Assembly (NCBI RefSeq): GCF_949987515.2 | Contig: NC_082699.1 | Span: 77,875,281 to 77,939,280 of the forward strand | DNA: 64,000 nucleotides | DNA from: Delphinus delphis | Lineage: Eukaryota; Chordata; Mammalia; Artiodactyla; Delphinidae | Direction of reading: 5' to 3' | In this document: positions 22,246 to 33,749 of the stretch, one piece after another | Position numbering within the stretch: position 1 is the stretch's first letter | Layout: every line of letters starts with the position of its first letter | Notes under the pieces: model-generated | What the model saw: only the letters and a program-made list of their open reading frames with translations | Told to the model about the DNA's origin: nothing | Database searches by the model: none | Made by a program: the position numbers and the translations under genes

Positions 22246-23237
22246 TGGGGTCAAGGCAGCCTGACTGATGCACTGGTGCAAACGCCCATCGGAAGTTCTC
22301 TCGGGTGTGTTTCGAGGGCCTCTTATACCACGTGCTGTGGGGGACCCTGTAGTGGACGGGGGCGTCTAGCCGTCTTGGAATGTTGAAGTCCAGTCTAGCA
22401 GACCCTTAGACTGCATGCTGTAAGGTTTGGAGAGAGCATTCTGGGGATGGGAGTCGCTGGACGGTGCTAATGGCATAATTCCCAGCAGCGGCTGTTTGCT
22501 CTGCATCATGTCACCTGTCCTTTCACACGTGGCTCTCCGGGAGCCCAAGGCCCAGCTCAGGACCTACTCGGGGGTCTCCCCTTCACCTTTCTCCAAGCCT
22601 GAGCCCTGCTCCAGCTGCCAGAGCAAGATGAGACAAAGTTGGGGGAAGGTGCCGGCTCCTGGGGCTCAATCAGCTTCTTGGGCAAAATGAGTGAGAGAAC
22701 ATTGGAAAGAGAACCCCACTCCTGTGTGTGACCTGTGAGTGCACTGTGACCCCAACCGCTGGGAAACATGGCCCCAGAGCAGAGGCCACCCAGACGTGAG
22801 AAGCTCCTCGGAGGCCCCATCTGCAGCACCTGGAAACTGATTAGATATCAAGGTTTGGAGCAGGGGATTGAGAATGACCCTGAAGTTGGAGCCCAAGGGC
22901 CTGGTCATGTCCAGATATCCCACCCGGGCCACCCCACCCGGGCCAGACACAGACCAGGGCCTGGGGTGGGGAAGGGTCTTGAATGTGAAGCTGGAAGCGG
23001 GTCTGCTGAGGGTCACCTCTGGGTGCCAAGAGTGGGTGGGACAGCCAACCAGAGCCTCCTGGGGGAACTGGGACCCAGTAGCCATGAGCCCATGGCCAAG
23101 TCAAAGCACAGGAGTTAAAGGTCCAAACTAGGAACTCAGAACTTGCTGGAAGCAGGACAGAGGGAGACAACCCAGGAAGGATTGTTTTCTCTCCCCTGCT
23201 GCCTAAACCCCTAGGCTTTGAGGGGACAGTTTCTGGC
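22246..23237. other. Gene-free stretch
   Basis: No exon or confident repeat was identified. A short direct repeat (ccacccgggcca) occurs twice at about 22.92-22.945 kb. Confidence 0.35.
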
Positions 23238-23606
23238 TGTTGAAAGATTTGTTGAAGCCCTAACCCCAGGTACCTGTGAATGTGACTGTATTTGGAGATA
23301 GTGTAGTGTCTTTGCAGATGTAATCAAGTTACCTGATTAGTAACTTCTCTACGATGACTGGTGTCCTTGTAAGAAGAAGAGGAGGATCACAGAGACACAC
23401 AGGGAGAAGGTCACGTGACAACAGAGGCAGCAACTGGAGGGATGCGGCTGCAAAGCAAGGGACCCAGGGGTTGCATGGCTGCGACAGCCAGAAGCCGGGA
23501 GAGGCCTGGAAACACCATCCCCTAGAGCCTTCAGAGGGAGGAAACTTCTCTCCTTTTAAGCCTTGTTTAGGTTACTTTACTATGGCAGCCACAGGAAACC
23601 AACACA
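23238..23606 (+). mobile_element. MLT1-type LTR (ERVL-MaLR)
   Basis: Sense copy: tgttgaagccctaaccccag-like start, tgactgtatttggagatag, gatgactggtgtccttgtaag, and an end ...ctttactatggcagccacagg. The part before the end is diverged. No internal retroviral sequence is present. Confidence 0.75.
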
Positions 23607-23734
23607 TTCCCTGGGGGCCCTCATACCTGATTCCTCTCCCTACCCCAGGCCTCCCTGCTCAGCCCTGGCCCTTCCCTCTCTCTTTTCATCCCACAGCACC
23701 TGTGGGCCAGGCAGGCTAAGTCACACACACTGGT

Positions 23735-24045
23735 GCCCAAGGGCCTGGGGCTGTCCCACGCCTTTGCCCATGCAGTTCCCTCTGCCTAAGCTGCCCTCTC
23801 CCTTGTCAGCTGGTGAACTCCTACTCATCCTTAAAAACCCAGATTGGAGGTCGTCTCCTCAGTGGGACCGTCATGACTTCCAGGTAGAACAACCATTCCC
23901 TCCACGATTTCTCCTCTCTGCCCATCACTTTCTTCACGCTCATCATGCTGCAGCCGGTTTAATTGCTTCTAATTTTTCTCTGTATCCTCTCCCCACCTGC
24001 CTCTAAGCATGAGCATTGAGAGCAGGGATTATATCCAAGGCAGGG
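23735..24045 (+). mobile_element. L2 LINE 3' region
   Basis: It contains ...cctttgcccatgcagttccc..., ...gaactcctactcatcctta..., a diverged ...gtcacctcctc... counterpart and ...ttgagagcagggattatatc, the L2 3' order in sense orientation. Confidence 0.75.
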
Positions 24046-24735
24046 ACTCAGTAATCCAGCTTGGTTGAAGGCACGGAGGCCTGGCTGGCTGGGTGGTCAG
24101 ATGACAGAAAACCCAGGGAAGTGTCCACACTGCTAGCTGTGCATTCTGTGCTGTGCCCAGGTGTCAGCAAGGAGGCAGCTAGGGTGTTTGGGACCCGATG
24201 CTTTTACAGTCTGGGCAGGGGCGGGGGGTCCCTTTGGACAAAAAGAATACAGAAACAGGTACAGGGCTTTAGAGGGGTCTTTGGAAGTGAGGGACCCTGG
24301 AGGGTAAGCTTCACTGGCAATGTGGCAAGTTCCCCTCTGCCGGGAGTTCTCCTGGGAGAAGCATAGTTGTGGGTTTAGGTGCAGGGAGACACGCCCCGAG
24401 GGCTGCAAGGCCTGGGTCATCTCCCCACTTCCTCTTGCTCTGGCCGCTGACCGCAGACAGCACTTTCACCGCGATTACTTCCCCTCCAGACCGGCAGGTC
24501 TAAGGAGGCCAGGGAAGCGCTGGTCCCAGCTGGCAGCTCACTCAGCTGCAGCTGTGTCAGCCTCCACCCAGCTTCTGTCAGCCTCCCCTCCTACTTTCCC
24601 AACCCTGTCCCCTGGCCACCAGGCTCCTGGTGATTTTCCCAGAGGTAGGACGTGCAGGGAAGGGAGCTGGAAGCAGGGTCAAGGCCACCTGTGTTCTGTC
24701 ACTTGCTTGCAGGCAGGTGACCCAGGAGTGAGCTT

Positions 24736-24926
24736 CTTTTTTTTTTTTTTTGCTGTATGAGGGCCTCTCCCGTTGCAGAGCACAGGCTCTGGACACGCAG
24801 GCTCAATGGCCATGGCTCACAGGCCCAGCCGCTCCACAGCATGTGGGATCTTCCCGGACCGGGGCACGAACCCGCGTCCCCTGCATCGGCAGGCGGACTC
24901 TCAACCACTGCGCCACCAGGGAAGCC
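24736..24926 (-). mobile_element. CHR-type SINE, short form
   Basis: Antisense copy from a T15 tail (tgctgtatgagggcctctcc) to ccactgcgccaccagggaag. It is flanked by a 14-bp TSD with one mismatch: ccaggagtgagctt (24722-24735) and ccaggagtgggctt (24927-24940). It inserted directly beside an older MLT1 LTR. Confidence 0.95.
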
Positions 24927-24959
24927 CCAGGAGTGGGCTTTGGTGTCCATGGGGTATCC

Positions 24960-25332
24960 AATTCCAAAGCTGCCACAACAAACTACTATGAACTGGGGGC
25001 TCAGAGGGCAGGAGTGTGTTCCCCCGCAGACCTGGAAGCCGGAATCCGAGACCAACTGTGGGCAGCCGCTCTCGGGCTCTGGGGTGGGCTCCTGGCCTGC
25101 GTCACTCCCGTCTCTGCCCGTCTTCACAGGCCTTCTTCCTTCTGTGTCTTCCCTCTTCCCGCAGGGACACCTATCGCTGGATCTAAGTCTCACCCCAAAT
25201 CCAGCACGATCCCATCTCGCGATCCTTAACTTACATCTGCAAAGGCTTTTTCCAAAGAAAGTCACGTTCACAGGGTCTGGGCGTTGGGACTTGAGCATAT
25301 CTTTTGGGTAGGACACAGTTCAGCCCACTACA
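24960..25332 (-). mobile_element. MLT1-type LTR (antisense)
   Basis: It reads gctgccacaacaaactacta, ...gcagacctggaagccggaat..., ...acttacatctgcaaaggct... and ...acacagttcagcccactaca, the antisense order of an MLT1 LTR. Confidence 0.75.
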
Positions 25333-27239
25333 CGTGGGGGCAGTGATCTGACCCAGCCTCGCGGAGGGGGCAGGGGCAGGAGAAGTGAGGCAGAGAAGCA
25401 GAAGGGCTGCCCTGCATCTGCAGGGGCAGAGTGAGGGGTTCAATCTCCCCCTCCCCCCAGCAGCAGCCCTCCTCCCCAGCGCCCACCAAGCACTCGGCTG
25501 CCTGCCCCGCCCCGCAGGGCTGCCCATCTCTCGCCACGCCTGCCTCTCTGCACAGCAAGAAAGCGAGCTCCTGGTGGTGGGGCGCAGTGCAGTAGCAGCT
25601 GTGCTGGAGCTCCGCCGCTCTCCCACACCATCCCCGCTTCCTTTGTAACTTCCTGGGCTCATCTCTGGGGCCCTCCCTCCTCTCCTCCTTGCTCCCCTGC
25701 CCTTGGGTGGGCTCCTCTTCCTGGCCCCTCCCCCTTTTCTTGCTCCAGGCCGAGGGTGATGGCCACCTGCTGAGCACCCTCTCGGGAGGACCCCCCAAAT
25801 GGCAGTGAAGGGTGGCCGGAGGGCACCATTGCCCGAACCTCCGGCAAGGGCCACAGGATCACTAGGGTCTCGTGAGCCGGGGCTTGTCTCCCCTCTGCTG
25901 CCTCGACCTCAGCGAGGCACCTCGGCCCCCGTCTGTGCACCCGTCCCCAGCCCCAGCGGACCCTGCTGCCTAGCCGCCAGCTGAGTGGCCACCGCCTCCC
26001 GCCCCGGCCCCCGTCCGGATCCAGCCCCCCATCCCCTTGGCTCCTTCCTCACACCTGTTACCTAGGCAGCCTCTGCCCCTCCTCAGGGTTCCGTGGAGGC
26101 CAAGCGACTCCGCCCCCCTCCCCCTGGGCAGCGGGACCCCGAGTCCACAGCCGTCTTCCCTTCTGGCCCAGCCTGCCCGTGGCCCTGGGACGGGGGTCTC
26201 CTCCCGGGCTGGGGGCTGGGAGCTGGGAGAGGGGCCCACCCTTGCCCACAGCTGCCTGGCTCCTTCCTGGGTGGTTACCTGGAACGCAGGGGACAGAGCA
26301 AGGGCCCATCTGGTCCTGAGTCAGAACTCCTTCAACAGCTTCTCATTTCCGGGCTCTTAATTGATTCAGAGCATGGGCAGGAGGGGAGAGTAGTCACTAC
26401 CGTCCACCACCCCCCTAGGGATTCACGGCCATTTCTTTTTATGTCTCTGCTTATTTGTGTCTGTTTTCCCCGGAGAGCGATGAGGTACATGAGGGTAGGC
26501 CTGGGTCTGGGTGCTTTGGGATCTCGAGTGCACAGCAATCGCCGTGAGATGGGAGGGAACGTGCGGCCAGGGCTCTGGCCACACAGCCCCTGAAAGGAGG
26601 GCTGGGACGCAAGAGCACGTCCCCCGACCCTCATGTCCTGACCCTGACCTCCAGGCTCAAGAGTAGGCGCTTCACGCAGGACGGGCGGGTCCTTAGAGGC
26701 CTGGGGAGCACGCCACCCACGGTGGCCTTTGGTGCCCAGGCCCAGGGGTGATGGTATCCCAGACTCCCCGCTGCTGCCTGTCCTTCCCAGCCCCTTCTCC
26801 AGCTGGCTCCAGCGGAAGCCCTCCCTCCCCTCCCTCGGGTATCACTTCCTGCAGAGGAAGCCTGCTTGTGTCCATGGAGGTGCAAATCCGGCTGGCTGTG
26901 GGGAGGCCTCTTAGGGGCTATTGTTTGGCGCTTCCTTCTTGGCAGGGGGCCTGGGTTCCAGAGCTGCACCCAGGCTCCTAGCCTCCTCCGCTGCCCAGCC
27001 GTCCAGCCACCCAGGGTCTGGGCTCTCCCAGAGGCCCCCAGGTCAGGACTGCACTGCAGAAGCAGCCAGTCAGCTAGTCAGTCAACAAATACTGGCTGGG
27101 GACCCTGAGATAACCAGGGTTCCTGCCCTCATGGAGATAAAGGTGTGAGGGAAAACGCCGGGGCTAGACCACGCGGAACCACTCAGAACTACCCAGCTAG
27201 CCCACGCCCGCAGAGACTCCACACCCACAGACACCACTG
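25333..27239. other. Gene-free GC-rich stretch with scattered CpG
   Basis: No exon is recognised. CpG density rises modestly at about 25.8-26.2 kb but does not reach that of the island at 2.8-4.1 kb. Weak L2-like (26.43-26.50 kb) and ancient-repeat (27.06-27.15 kb) fragments are present. Long Pro/Gly/Arg-rich frames on both strands are compositional. Confidence 0.4.
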
Positions 27240-27795
27240 TCGCTGTCGTTGTTTTAATTGTGGAAAAATACAAATAACATGAAACTTAGCTTCTTGCCCC
27301 TTTTTAAGGTCACAGCTCAGCGGCATTAAGTACACTCACATTATCATGCCACTGTCCCACCCTTCATCTCCAGAACTTTGCATCTTCCCAAACTGAAGCT
27401 CTATCCCCATCAAGCGCTCACTCCCCACCCCCTCGCCCAGCCCCCACCATCCTACTTTCTGTCCCCATGGACTTGTTTGCTCTAGGCACCTCGTCTAAGT
27501 GGGATCATACAGTATTTGTCCTTCTGTGACTCGTTTATCTCACGGAGCATACTGTCCTCAGGGTTCATTCGTGTTGCAGCAGGTGTCAGAATTTCGCTCC
27601 TTCTAAAGGCTGACTATCCCTCTATGTGGACGGACCTCGTCTGCTGATCCATTCATTGGCCCCTGGGCACTTGGGTCGTTTCCACCATTTGGCTGTTGTG
27701 GATAATGCTGCTATGAACACAGGGTGCAAATAACTTTGAGATTCTGCTTTCACGTCTATGTTCCCAGAAGTGGGATTGCTGGAATGGAGGGAGAG
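27240..27795 (-). mobile_element. L1 3' region (antisense)
   Basis: The segments gttttaattgtggaaaaata, then tgggatcatacagtatttgt, ggctgttgtggataatgctg and agaagtgggattgctggaat, are the antisense 3' end of an old L1M-type element. Non-coding. Confidence 0.8.
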
Positions 27796-28268
27796 ATGAC
27801 AACAGAAACAAAGATGGAGAGAGACCGACAGACAGATGTATGATGGCCTTCCTGCTGCTCTGGGAGGTGCTGGTGAGAGAATAAGCTGAATATTAAAAAT
27901 AGGCCTTAAGCTGGTAGACTTGGTGGAACCTGTTTAAGTAAGTAAATACCTCACAGGCTGGTGCAGGAATTAAACCAAATGTTGACAGCATCGCCACAGT
28001 GCCTGACCCCAGAGGGCACCCAACGCACGTTTGTTTCTTCTCCATTCCTTCCTCAGGCTTCCACCACCTTGGGCATCCAGTCTGTGCTCCCAGGGCCAAG
28101 CCAGGGCCTGACACACAGCAGGTGCTCAAGCAATGTCTGTTGAATGAACAGGCAGCCTGGATCCTGACCAGCTCCAAATCATGATAGAGAGTGGCTGGAT
28201 CCTGGTTGCCCACCCGGAGCAGCCCTGAGCCAGGCCTGGCTTTCCAGCTCTTGGTGGGTGCTGGGTGC

Positions 28269-28361
28269 AGAGAGAGAGAGGGAAGAGACAGAGATGGATG
28301 GAGAGAGACAGAGACTGAGAGAGAAAGAGAGAGAAAGAGAGGGAGAGAGAGACGGAGAGAG
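28269..28361. repeat. (GA)n-rich microsatellite
   Basis: A purine-only or nearly purine-only run of GA, GACA and GAAA units. The Arg/Glu-rich frame on one strand and Ser/Leu-rich frame on the other are artefacts. Confidence 0.95.
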
Positions 28362-28525
28362 TCCCTCGGCTCGCTCCGGGCTGCGGGCAGTGGGCCAGCA
28401 CATCCTCCTCCAAATCCCCCATGAGGCAGCCTTGGTGGGAAGGCTCTTTGGTTTCCACTCCCTCGCTTGTTGAGCTATGTAAAGGCTTCCCCTGTGCCTC
28501 GGGGTGGGAAACAAGGTGCCAAATG

Positions 28526-28561
28526 CTAAGGTGATGACACCATCTAAGGTGACGACACCGT
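28526..28561. repeat. 18-bp tandem duplication
   Basis: Two adjacent units, ctaaggtgatgacaccat and ctaaggtgacgacaccgt, are identical at 16 of 18 positions. No larger array follows. Confidence 0.9.
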
Positions 28562-28710
28562 GTTTGGCTCAAAGAAAACCACCTCGAGAAGCCTGGCTGG
28601 TTCTCAAACCAGCACCAAGTCACCGAGTGTGGACTAGCTTGTGCTTAAGGTTGGTTTGGGCAGCTTCCAAGGGCAGTTCAAGTTGCTTTGGCTTAAGAGA
28701 CATGCTCATG

Positions 28711-29069
28711 CGACTTCCCTGGTGGCACAGTGGGTGAAGAATCCGCCTGACAATGCAGGGGACATGGGTACGAGCCCTGGTCTGGGAAGATCCCACATGC
28801 CACGGAACAACTAAGCCCGTGCGCCACAATTACTGAGCCTGTGCTCTAGAGCCTGCAAGCCACAGGTGCTGAGCCCATGAGCTGCAACTACTGAAGCCTG
28901 CATGCCTAGAGCCCACGCTCAGGAACAAGAGAAGCTGCCGCAATGAGAAGCCCACGCGCCACAACGAAGCGTATCCCCCGCTCACCACAACTAGAGAAAG
29001 CCCGCGCACAACAATGAAGAACCCAACGCAGCCAAAAATAAATATATAAATAGATTAATTTCTTTTAAA
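28711..29069 (+). mobile_element. CHR-type SINE, long form
   Basis: Sense copy from cgacttccctggtggcacag to gcagccaaaaataaatatat. It is flanked by a 16-bp TSD with one mismatch: aagagacatgctcatg (28695-28710) and aagagacacgctcatg (29070-29085). The B-box position reads ggtacgagccc, with the canonical ggttcga changed to ggtacga. Confidence 0.95.
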
Positions 29070-29082
29070 AAGAGACACGCTC

Positions 29083-29150
29083 ATGCCTCTGTGTGTGTGC
29101 GTGTGTGAGCACGTGTGTATGTGTACATGTGACCTGTGTGTGTTGCTGTT
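29083..29150. repeat. GT-rich microsatellite
   Basis: Interrupted gtgtgtg units directly follow the right TSD of the neighbouring SINE. Confidence 0.8.
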
Positions 29151-29194
29151 TGTGCTTCAGAGTGAACGACAAGGCTCTGATCCCACAACCCTTA

Positions 29195-29415
29195 CATGGA
29201 CGTTGACAGTTTCCATTTGTACAGCAGTGCTTTTCTGTTTCCAAGTCTTTCCATATCGATTACCTCATCTGAGCCTCACACCCCCTCACAATCCACAGGA
29301 GGTGGATATTTTTGTAGTTTCGTAGATGAAGAAACAGCTGCTTAAGGAGGGAATTCAAGGTCGCTGCGCTGGGACATGGTGGCCGGGACAAGAACACAAG
29401 CGCTAAGAGTCCGAG
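29195..29415 (-). mobile_element. MIR SINE (antisense)
   Basis: It reads ...gattacctcatctgagcctc..., ...cacaggaggtggatatttt... and ...agatgaagaaacagctgct..., the diverged antisense MIR order. Confidence 0.65.
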
Positions 29416-30718
29416 TCCTCCGCTCCTTCTTCCATACCCACGGAAACATCCTGCCTCTCGGCTAAGAAATAAGGGGGATACCCGTGCCTGCAAGATGGGC
29501 CCTGCCCCTGGAAGTTTGTCTTTCCTTGTGGGTGGTGGACAGGTGCACCTGATTCTCTGGAGAGACAATGAGGTAGGAGCCGCAGAGCCAACCCCGCGTG
29601 AGAAGGACACAGAGCACCAGATGGAATCTGCCAGGGGAATCCAGGAAGTCTTGCTGGAGGAGGTGTCCCATGAACTGTCTTTGTGCCAATTAAATTTTTC
29701 ATCAGCTTCTCGTACTCTGGCTTAACCAGCAGAGGTTTATCTTTCTCACAAAACAAGAAGGAGGCAGGCCCGGGCTGGAGTGTGGTCGCGGGTGAGGAGC
29801 CCCTTGCTTCCTACTCTACCATCTTTAGAGCGTGGCATTTGTCCTCACGTTTGCAAGACAGTGGCTCTGTCTCTAGGCTTTGGTTTTGCAGTCCAGGAAG
29901 GCCGAAGGGGAATGGTAAAGGTCAAAAAGCCAAAGGTCAGCCAAGCCAGCGCTTCCTGTCAGGAAGAAATGGCACATGCACAGGAGCCCATGCAGTTGCC
30001 TTCCCAAGCAGGGTGATGGCCACCCCTTGCTGCAAAGGAGTTTTCACCTGGCACGTGGTCCCCAGGAGGATGCCAGGGCTCTCAGTGAGGCAGAGAGGAG
30101 GAGGGGGGTAGGAGAGGGCACAGAGCTGGGTCTGCGTCCGTCCTGCGAGCTGGGGAGGAGTTCAGCAGTCAGTACGTGGGTGAAGGTGGAGCGTGTGCAG
30201 GTGACTCCCTGGAAACTGGAGGTGGTCCACTGAGGTCAGGGGAAAGAGCATTGCTGTGTAGGCCTGTGCACGTGCATGTGTGTCCGTGCATGTGGTCACA
30301 CTCAAGTGTGTGAGTGTACACGGTCGCGTGCTTGTGAGGACAAGGTGCCCATGACAGGGGGCGAGGGTGAAAAATGAGCTCAGTCGTGGGGTCCTTGAGA
30401 AGTTCAGATCAATGCCATTTGGAGGGCCTCTGACCATCGTGGGGAGTGACTGGTCAGGATCCCAGCAGCAGACTGGATAGGAGAGAGGAACCTGGCGGGC
30501 AGGAGACTGGTGAAGGGGCGGTTAGGATAGGGCAGGTGAGAACCACAAAATAAGCGCCAATGATATTCTCAGCAATGTGGCCCCAGGCAGACGGACCCGG
30601 GTGTGTCTCTGCAGGTGGGGCAGGATGGGGAGGCCGGCTAACTTGTCGACCAATCACTTCTCCCTCTGAGCCTTGTGCTCCTTCTATGTAAAGCACTCAC
30701 AGAGAGAAAAAAGACAGA
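29416..30718. other. Gene-free stretch
   Basis: No exon or confident repeat was identified. A short GT-rich stretch lies near 30.28 kb. Confidence 0.4.
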
Positions 30719-30830
30719 AGGGAGGGAGGGAGGGAGGAAGGAAGGAAGGGAGGGAGGGAGGAAGGAAGGGAGGGAGGGAGGAAGGAAGGGAGGGAGGGAG
30801 GAAGGAAGGGAGGGAGGGAGGGAAGGGAGT
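30719..30830. repeat. GGGA/GGAA array with exact 20-bp higher-order unit
   Basis: A tetranucleotide array in which gaaggaagggagggagggag is repeated exactly four times (30741-30820), flanked by simpler ggga repeats. The G-rich strand has many GGG runs spaced by single A, so it could fold into a G-quadruplex. The other strand is a pure polypyrimidine mirror-repeat type sequence. Confidence 0.97.
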
Positions 30831-31149
30831 TAAAGTAGTAACAGAAGTTGAGCAGACTTGATTATGTTATCAATATTGGCCTTAAGAGATAAAGAGGGAC
30901 ATTTCAAAATAATACTAGGGTCATTCCAAGAGTAAGATGTAAAATCCTAAATTTGCACTCACCTGATAACGTAGACTCAGAAGATATAAAGCAAAAAACT
31001 GACAACATAATGGGTTAAGGACTGGGGTATAGGAAAGAGGAACGGGCAACTAATTGCTGCTAGGAAGTTAACAGAGGCTTCATTGAGGAGGAGGTATTTG
31101 AGCTGGGTCCTCAGGGATGAGTAGGAGTTTTCTAGGTGGACATGGCAGC

Positions 31150-31385
31150 AGGAATAATAAGAACTGCTATTTCCTGATTCATTTACCTACACCACTTCGC
31201 TCAACTCCTACAACAATCCTGTGACGTGAGCTCGTTAAATCCCCAGCATTTGAATGAGGATTCTAAGGCTGAAAGAGGTGGCATAATTTGACTAAGATGA
31301 TGAAGTGAGTGGTGAATCCAAAATTTGGACTCAGATCTGTCTGCTTCCAGAGCTGGGTGCTTTACCTCTAGGCAACTGTCTATGT
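31150..31385 (-). mobile_element. MIR SINE (antisense)
   Basis: It reads ...tacaacaatcctgtgacgtg..., ...atgaggattctaaggctg..., ...ggtgaatccaaaatttggac... and a tgcttccagagc end, antisense MIR order. An ancient repeat piece (...ggtatttgagctgggtcctc...) precedes it at about 31.07-31.14 kb. Confidence 0.7.
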
Positions 31386-31849
31386 CAGTCTACGTCTCAC
31401 GGGTAGAGGCATCCCGTTTGTTTTAGTCACTTGTTTGACTCGAGTCTGAAGTATTTATTTGAGGAAGACAAGAAGTTGAGCAGCCTTGATTGGGTTATCA
31501 ATTGTAACGTTCCCAATATATATTTTTTAAAGCTCTCAAAAAATGCGAACTTATAAATCTGTAATAGGTGGCTTCTTACCTGAGACATGGGTAAAACACA
31601 CACCTCCCAGAATACTGATATGCCTCCTGTTACCGAGTGGCAGCATATATAATTGCAGGGAAAGTGTATGAGAAAATTTTACCAAGTGTGGTAACCAAAA
31701 ACCTAAATAAAATGACTAAACTTTGGAACCTGGCATCAAGTTGTTCAATAAATACAAATAGATCATTGCCAAGTTGTCTGTTACTGCTTTTGTTTCACAA
31801 TCTCCATGATTTCTTTTTTCCTTATTTTAAAAGTAAAATTGTTTTCTTT
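31386..31849. other. Gene-free AT-rich stretch
   Basis: No exon or confident repeat was identified. Confidence 0.35.
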
Positions 31850-32430
31850 TACTTTTAGAAATTAAAGGAGAAAAAAAAGAAATAACAATCTTCCATGGTC
31901 TCAGTCCTCAGTTTCCACAATTAATTCTGGTTAACTCTTGATAAGTTTCCTTCCCACCTCCCTTTTTAAGAAAAAATCACATTAAGAAATAAGTGACAGG
32001 GCTTCCCTGGTGGCACAGTGGTTGAGAATCCGCCTGCCAATGCAGGGGACACAGGTTCGAACCCTGGTCCGGGAAGATCCCACATGCCGCGGAGCAACAG
32101 AGCCCATGAGCCACAACTACTGAGACTGTACTCTGGAGCGCACGAGCCACAACTGCTGAAGCCTATGTGCCTGGAGCCCATGCTCCACAACAGGAGAAGC
32201 CACGGCAATGAGAAGCCTGCGCACCGCAACAAAGAGTAACCCCCGCTCACGGCAACTAGAGAAAGCCTGCGCGCAACGACGAAGACCCAACACAGCCAAA
32301 AAAACAAAACAAAACAAAACAGAAGTGACACCTGTTCATTATAAAGAACTCAAAACACGCTGTAAATCCCAAAGATTGAAGTAAAAAAACAACCCAAATC
32401 CCATCAGCCAAAAATAACCATTAAAAAGGA
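31850..32430 (+). mobile_element. Old LINE-derived fragment split by a SINE
   Basis: Sequence left (31850-31998) and right (32323-32430) of the CHR SINE resembles the AT-rich '...attcagaaaa...cccataatcccaccac...' LINE-derived repeat also seen near 36.8 and 48.2 kb. The match is weak, so family and orientation are uncertain. Confidence 0.35.
31999..32322 (+). mobile_element. CHR-type SINE, long form
   Basis: Sense copy with ggcttccctggtggcacagt, an intact B-box-like ggttcgaaccc, and cgacgaagacccaacacagc followed by an (aaaac)n tail. The 8-bp TSD aagtgaca flanks it (31991-31998 and 32323-32330). Confidence 0.93.
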
Positions 32431-32436
32431 CTTCCC

Positions 32437-33357
32437 TAGAGAAATGCAAATCAAAACTACAATGAGGCATCTCCTCACACCAGTCAGAATGGCCATCATC
32501 AAAAAATCTACAACCAATAAATGCTGGAGAGGGTGTGGAGAAAAGGGAACCCTCTTGCCCTGTTGGTGGGGATGTAAGTTGATACAGCCACTATGGAGAA
32601 CAGTACGGAGGTTCCTTAAAAAACTAAAAATAGAATTACCATATGACCCAGCAATCCCACTACTGGGCATATACCCTGAGAAAACCATAATTCAAAAAGA
32701 GTCATGTACCACAATGTTCATTGCAGTCTTATTTACAATAGTCAGGACACGGAAGCAACCTAAGTGTCCATCGACAGAGGAATGGATAAAGAAGATGTGG
32801 CACATATATACAATGGAATATTACTCAGCCATAAAAAGAAACGAAATTGAGTTATTTGTAGTGAGGTGGATGGACCTAGAGTCTGTCATACGGAGTGAAG
32901 TAAGTCAGAAAGAGAAAAACAAATACCGAATACTAACGCCTATATATGGAATCTAAAGGGAGGGATGGTTCTGATGAACCTAGTGGTAAGACAGGAATAA
33001 AGACGCAGATGTAGAGAATGGACTTGAGGACACAGGGAGGGGGAAGGGTGGGCTGGGACGAAGTGAGAGAGTGGCATTGACATATACACACTACCAAGTG
33101 TGAAATAGATAGTTAGTGGGAAGCAGCCACATAGCACAGGGAGATCAGCTCGGTGCTTTGTGACCACTTAGAGGGGTGGGATAGAGAGGGTGGGAGGCAA
33201 ATGTAAGAGGGAAGGGATATGGGGATATATGTATATGTATGGCTGATTCACTTTTTTGTGCAGCAGAAACTAACACAACATTGTAAAGCAATTATACTCC
33301 AATAAAGATGTTTTAAAAAATAAATAAAAAATCAGGGGATTCTTCTCTTAAAAAAAA
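32437..33357 (+). mobile_element. 5'-truncated L1 (ORF2 C-terminus and 3' UTR), possible 3' transduction
   Basis: It starts inside ORF2 at agagaaatgcaaatcaaaac. A frame of about 170 codons is still open (32444-32956) and has the C-terminal ORF2 hallmarks [16 protein letters not shown] and WMDLE. The catalytic endonuclease and reverse-transcriptase domains are absent, so it is inactive. The 3' UTR ends with ttatactccaataaagatg and an A-rich tail at about 33335. About 20 bp of extra sequence and a second A10 tract follow. The left flank ttaaaaaggacttccct and right flank ttaaaaaaaaaag...gacttccct look like a TSD that includes the first bases of the SINE at 33369. Confidence 0.93.
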
Positions 33358-33368
33358 AAGGGGGGGGG

Positions 33369-33489
33369 GACTTCCCTGGCGGTCCAGTGGTTAAGACTCT
33401 GTGCTTCCACTGCAGGGGGCACGGGTTTGATCTCTTGTTGGGGAACTAGGATCCTGTGTGCTGTGAGGCAAAAAAAAAAACAAAAAAAA
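33369..33489 (+). mobile_element. CHR-related SINE, tRNA-head-only form
   Basis: Short sense copy: gacttccctggcggtccagt, gggcacgggtttgatctctt, ggggaactaggatcctg, then an A-rich end. The B box is degraded (ggtttgatctc). It has a G9 run at its 5' border and probably predates the L1 at 32437, whose TSD includes its first bases. Confidence 0.88.
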
Positions 33490-33737
33490 CCCCCAAAAAC
33501 CGTTAACATTAGGTGAACATCACTTTGGACAGCTCTGCAAATACACAGAAAACCAGAAGGACGAGTAAGGGACAGATTGGTAGAAATGATTTTATAAAAC
33601 CAGAAGAATCACATCTTGTTACTATTTTTAATCTAATTTTACTTGACTTTAACAGAAGAAAAAGAAAAGGGAGTTAATAGAATTGCTGAATTCATATTAA
33701 TATTTCTTCTATAGGGAAGATATTTTCCCTATAATAT
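33490..33737. other. AT-rich spacer
   Basis: No feature was identified between the two SINEs. Confidence 0.4.
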
Positions 33738-33749
33738 CCCTCTAAATTT

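Noticed and set aside
25800..26250. Second CpG island or promoter
   Set aside because: GC is high but CpGs are clearly sparser than at 2.8-4.1 kb, with no promoter motifs or donor sites that stand out.
32444..32956. Open frame of about 170 codons as a cellular gene
   Set aside because: It is the C-terminal part of L1 ORF2 in a 5'-truncated element and lacks the catalytic domains.
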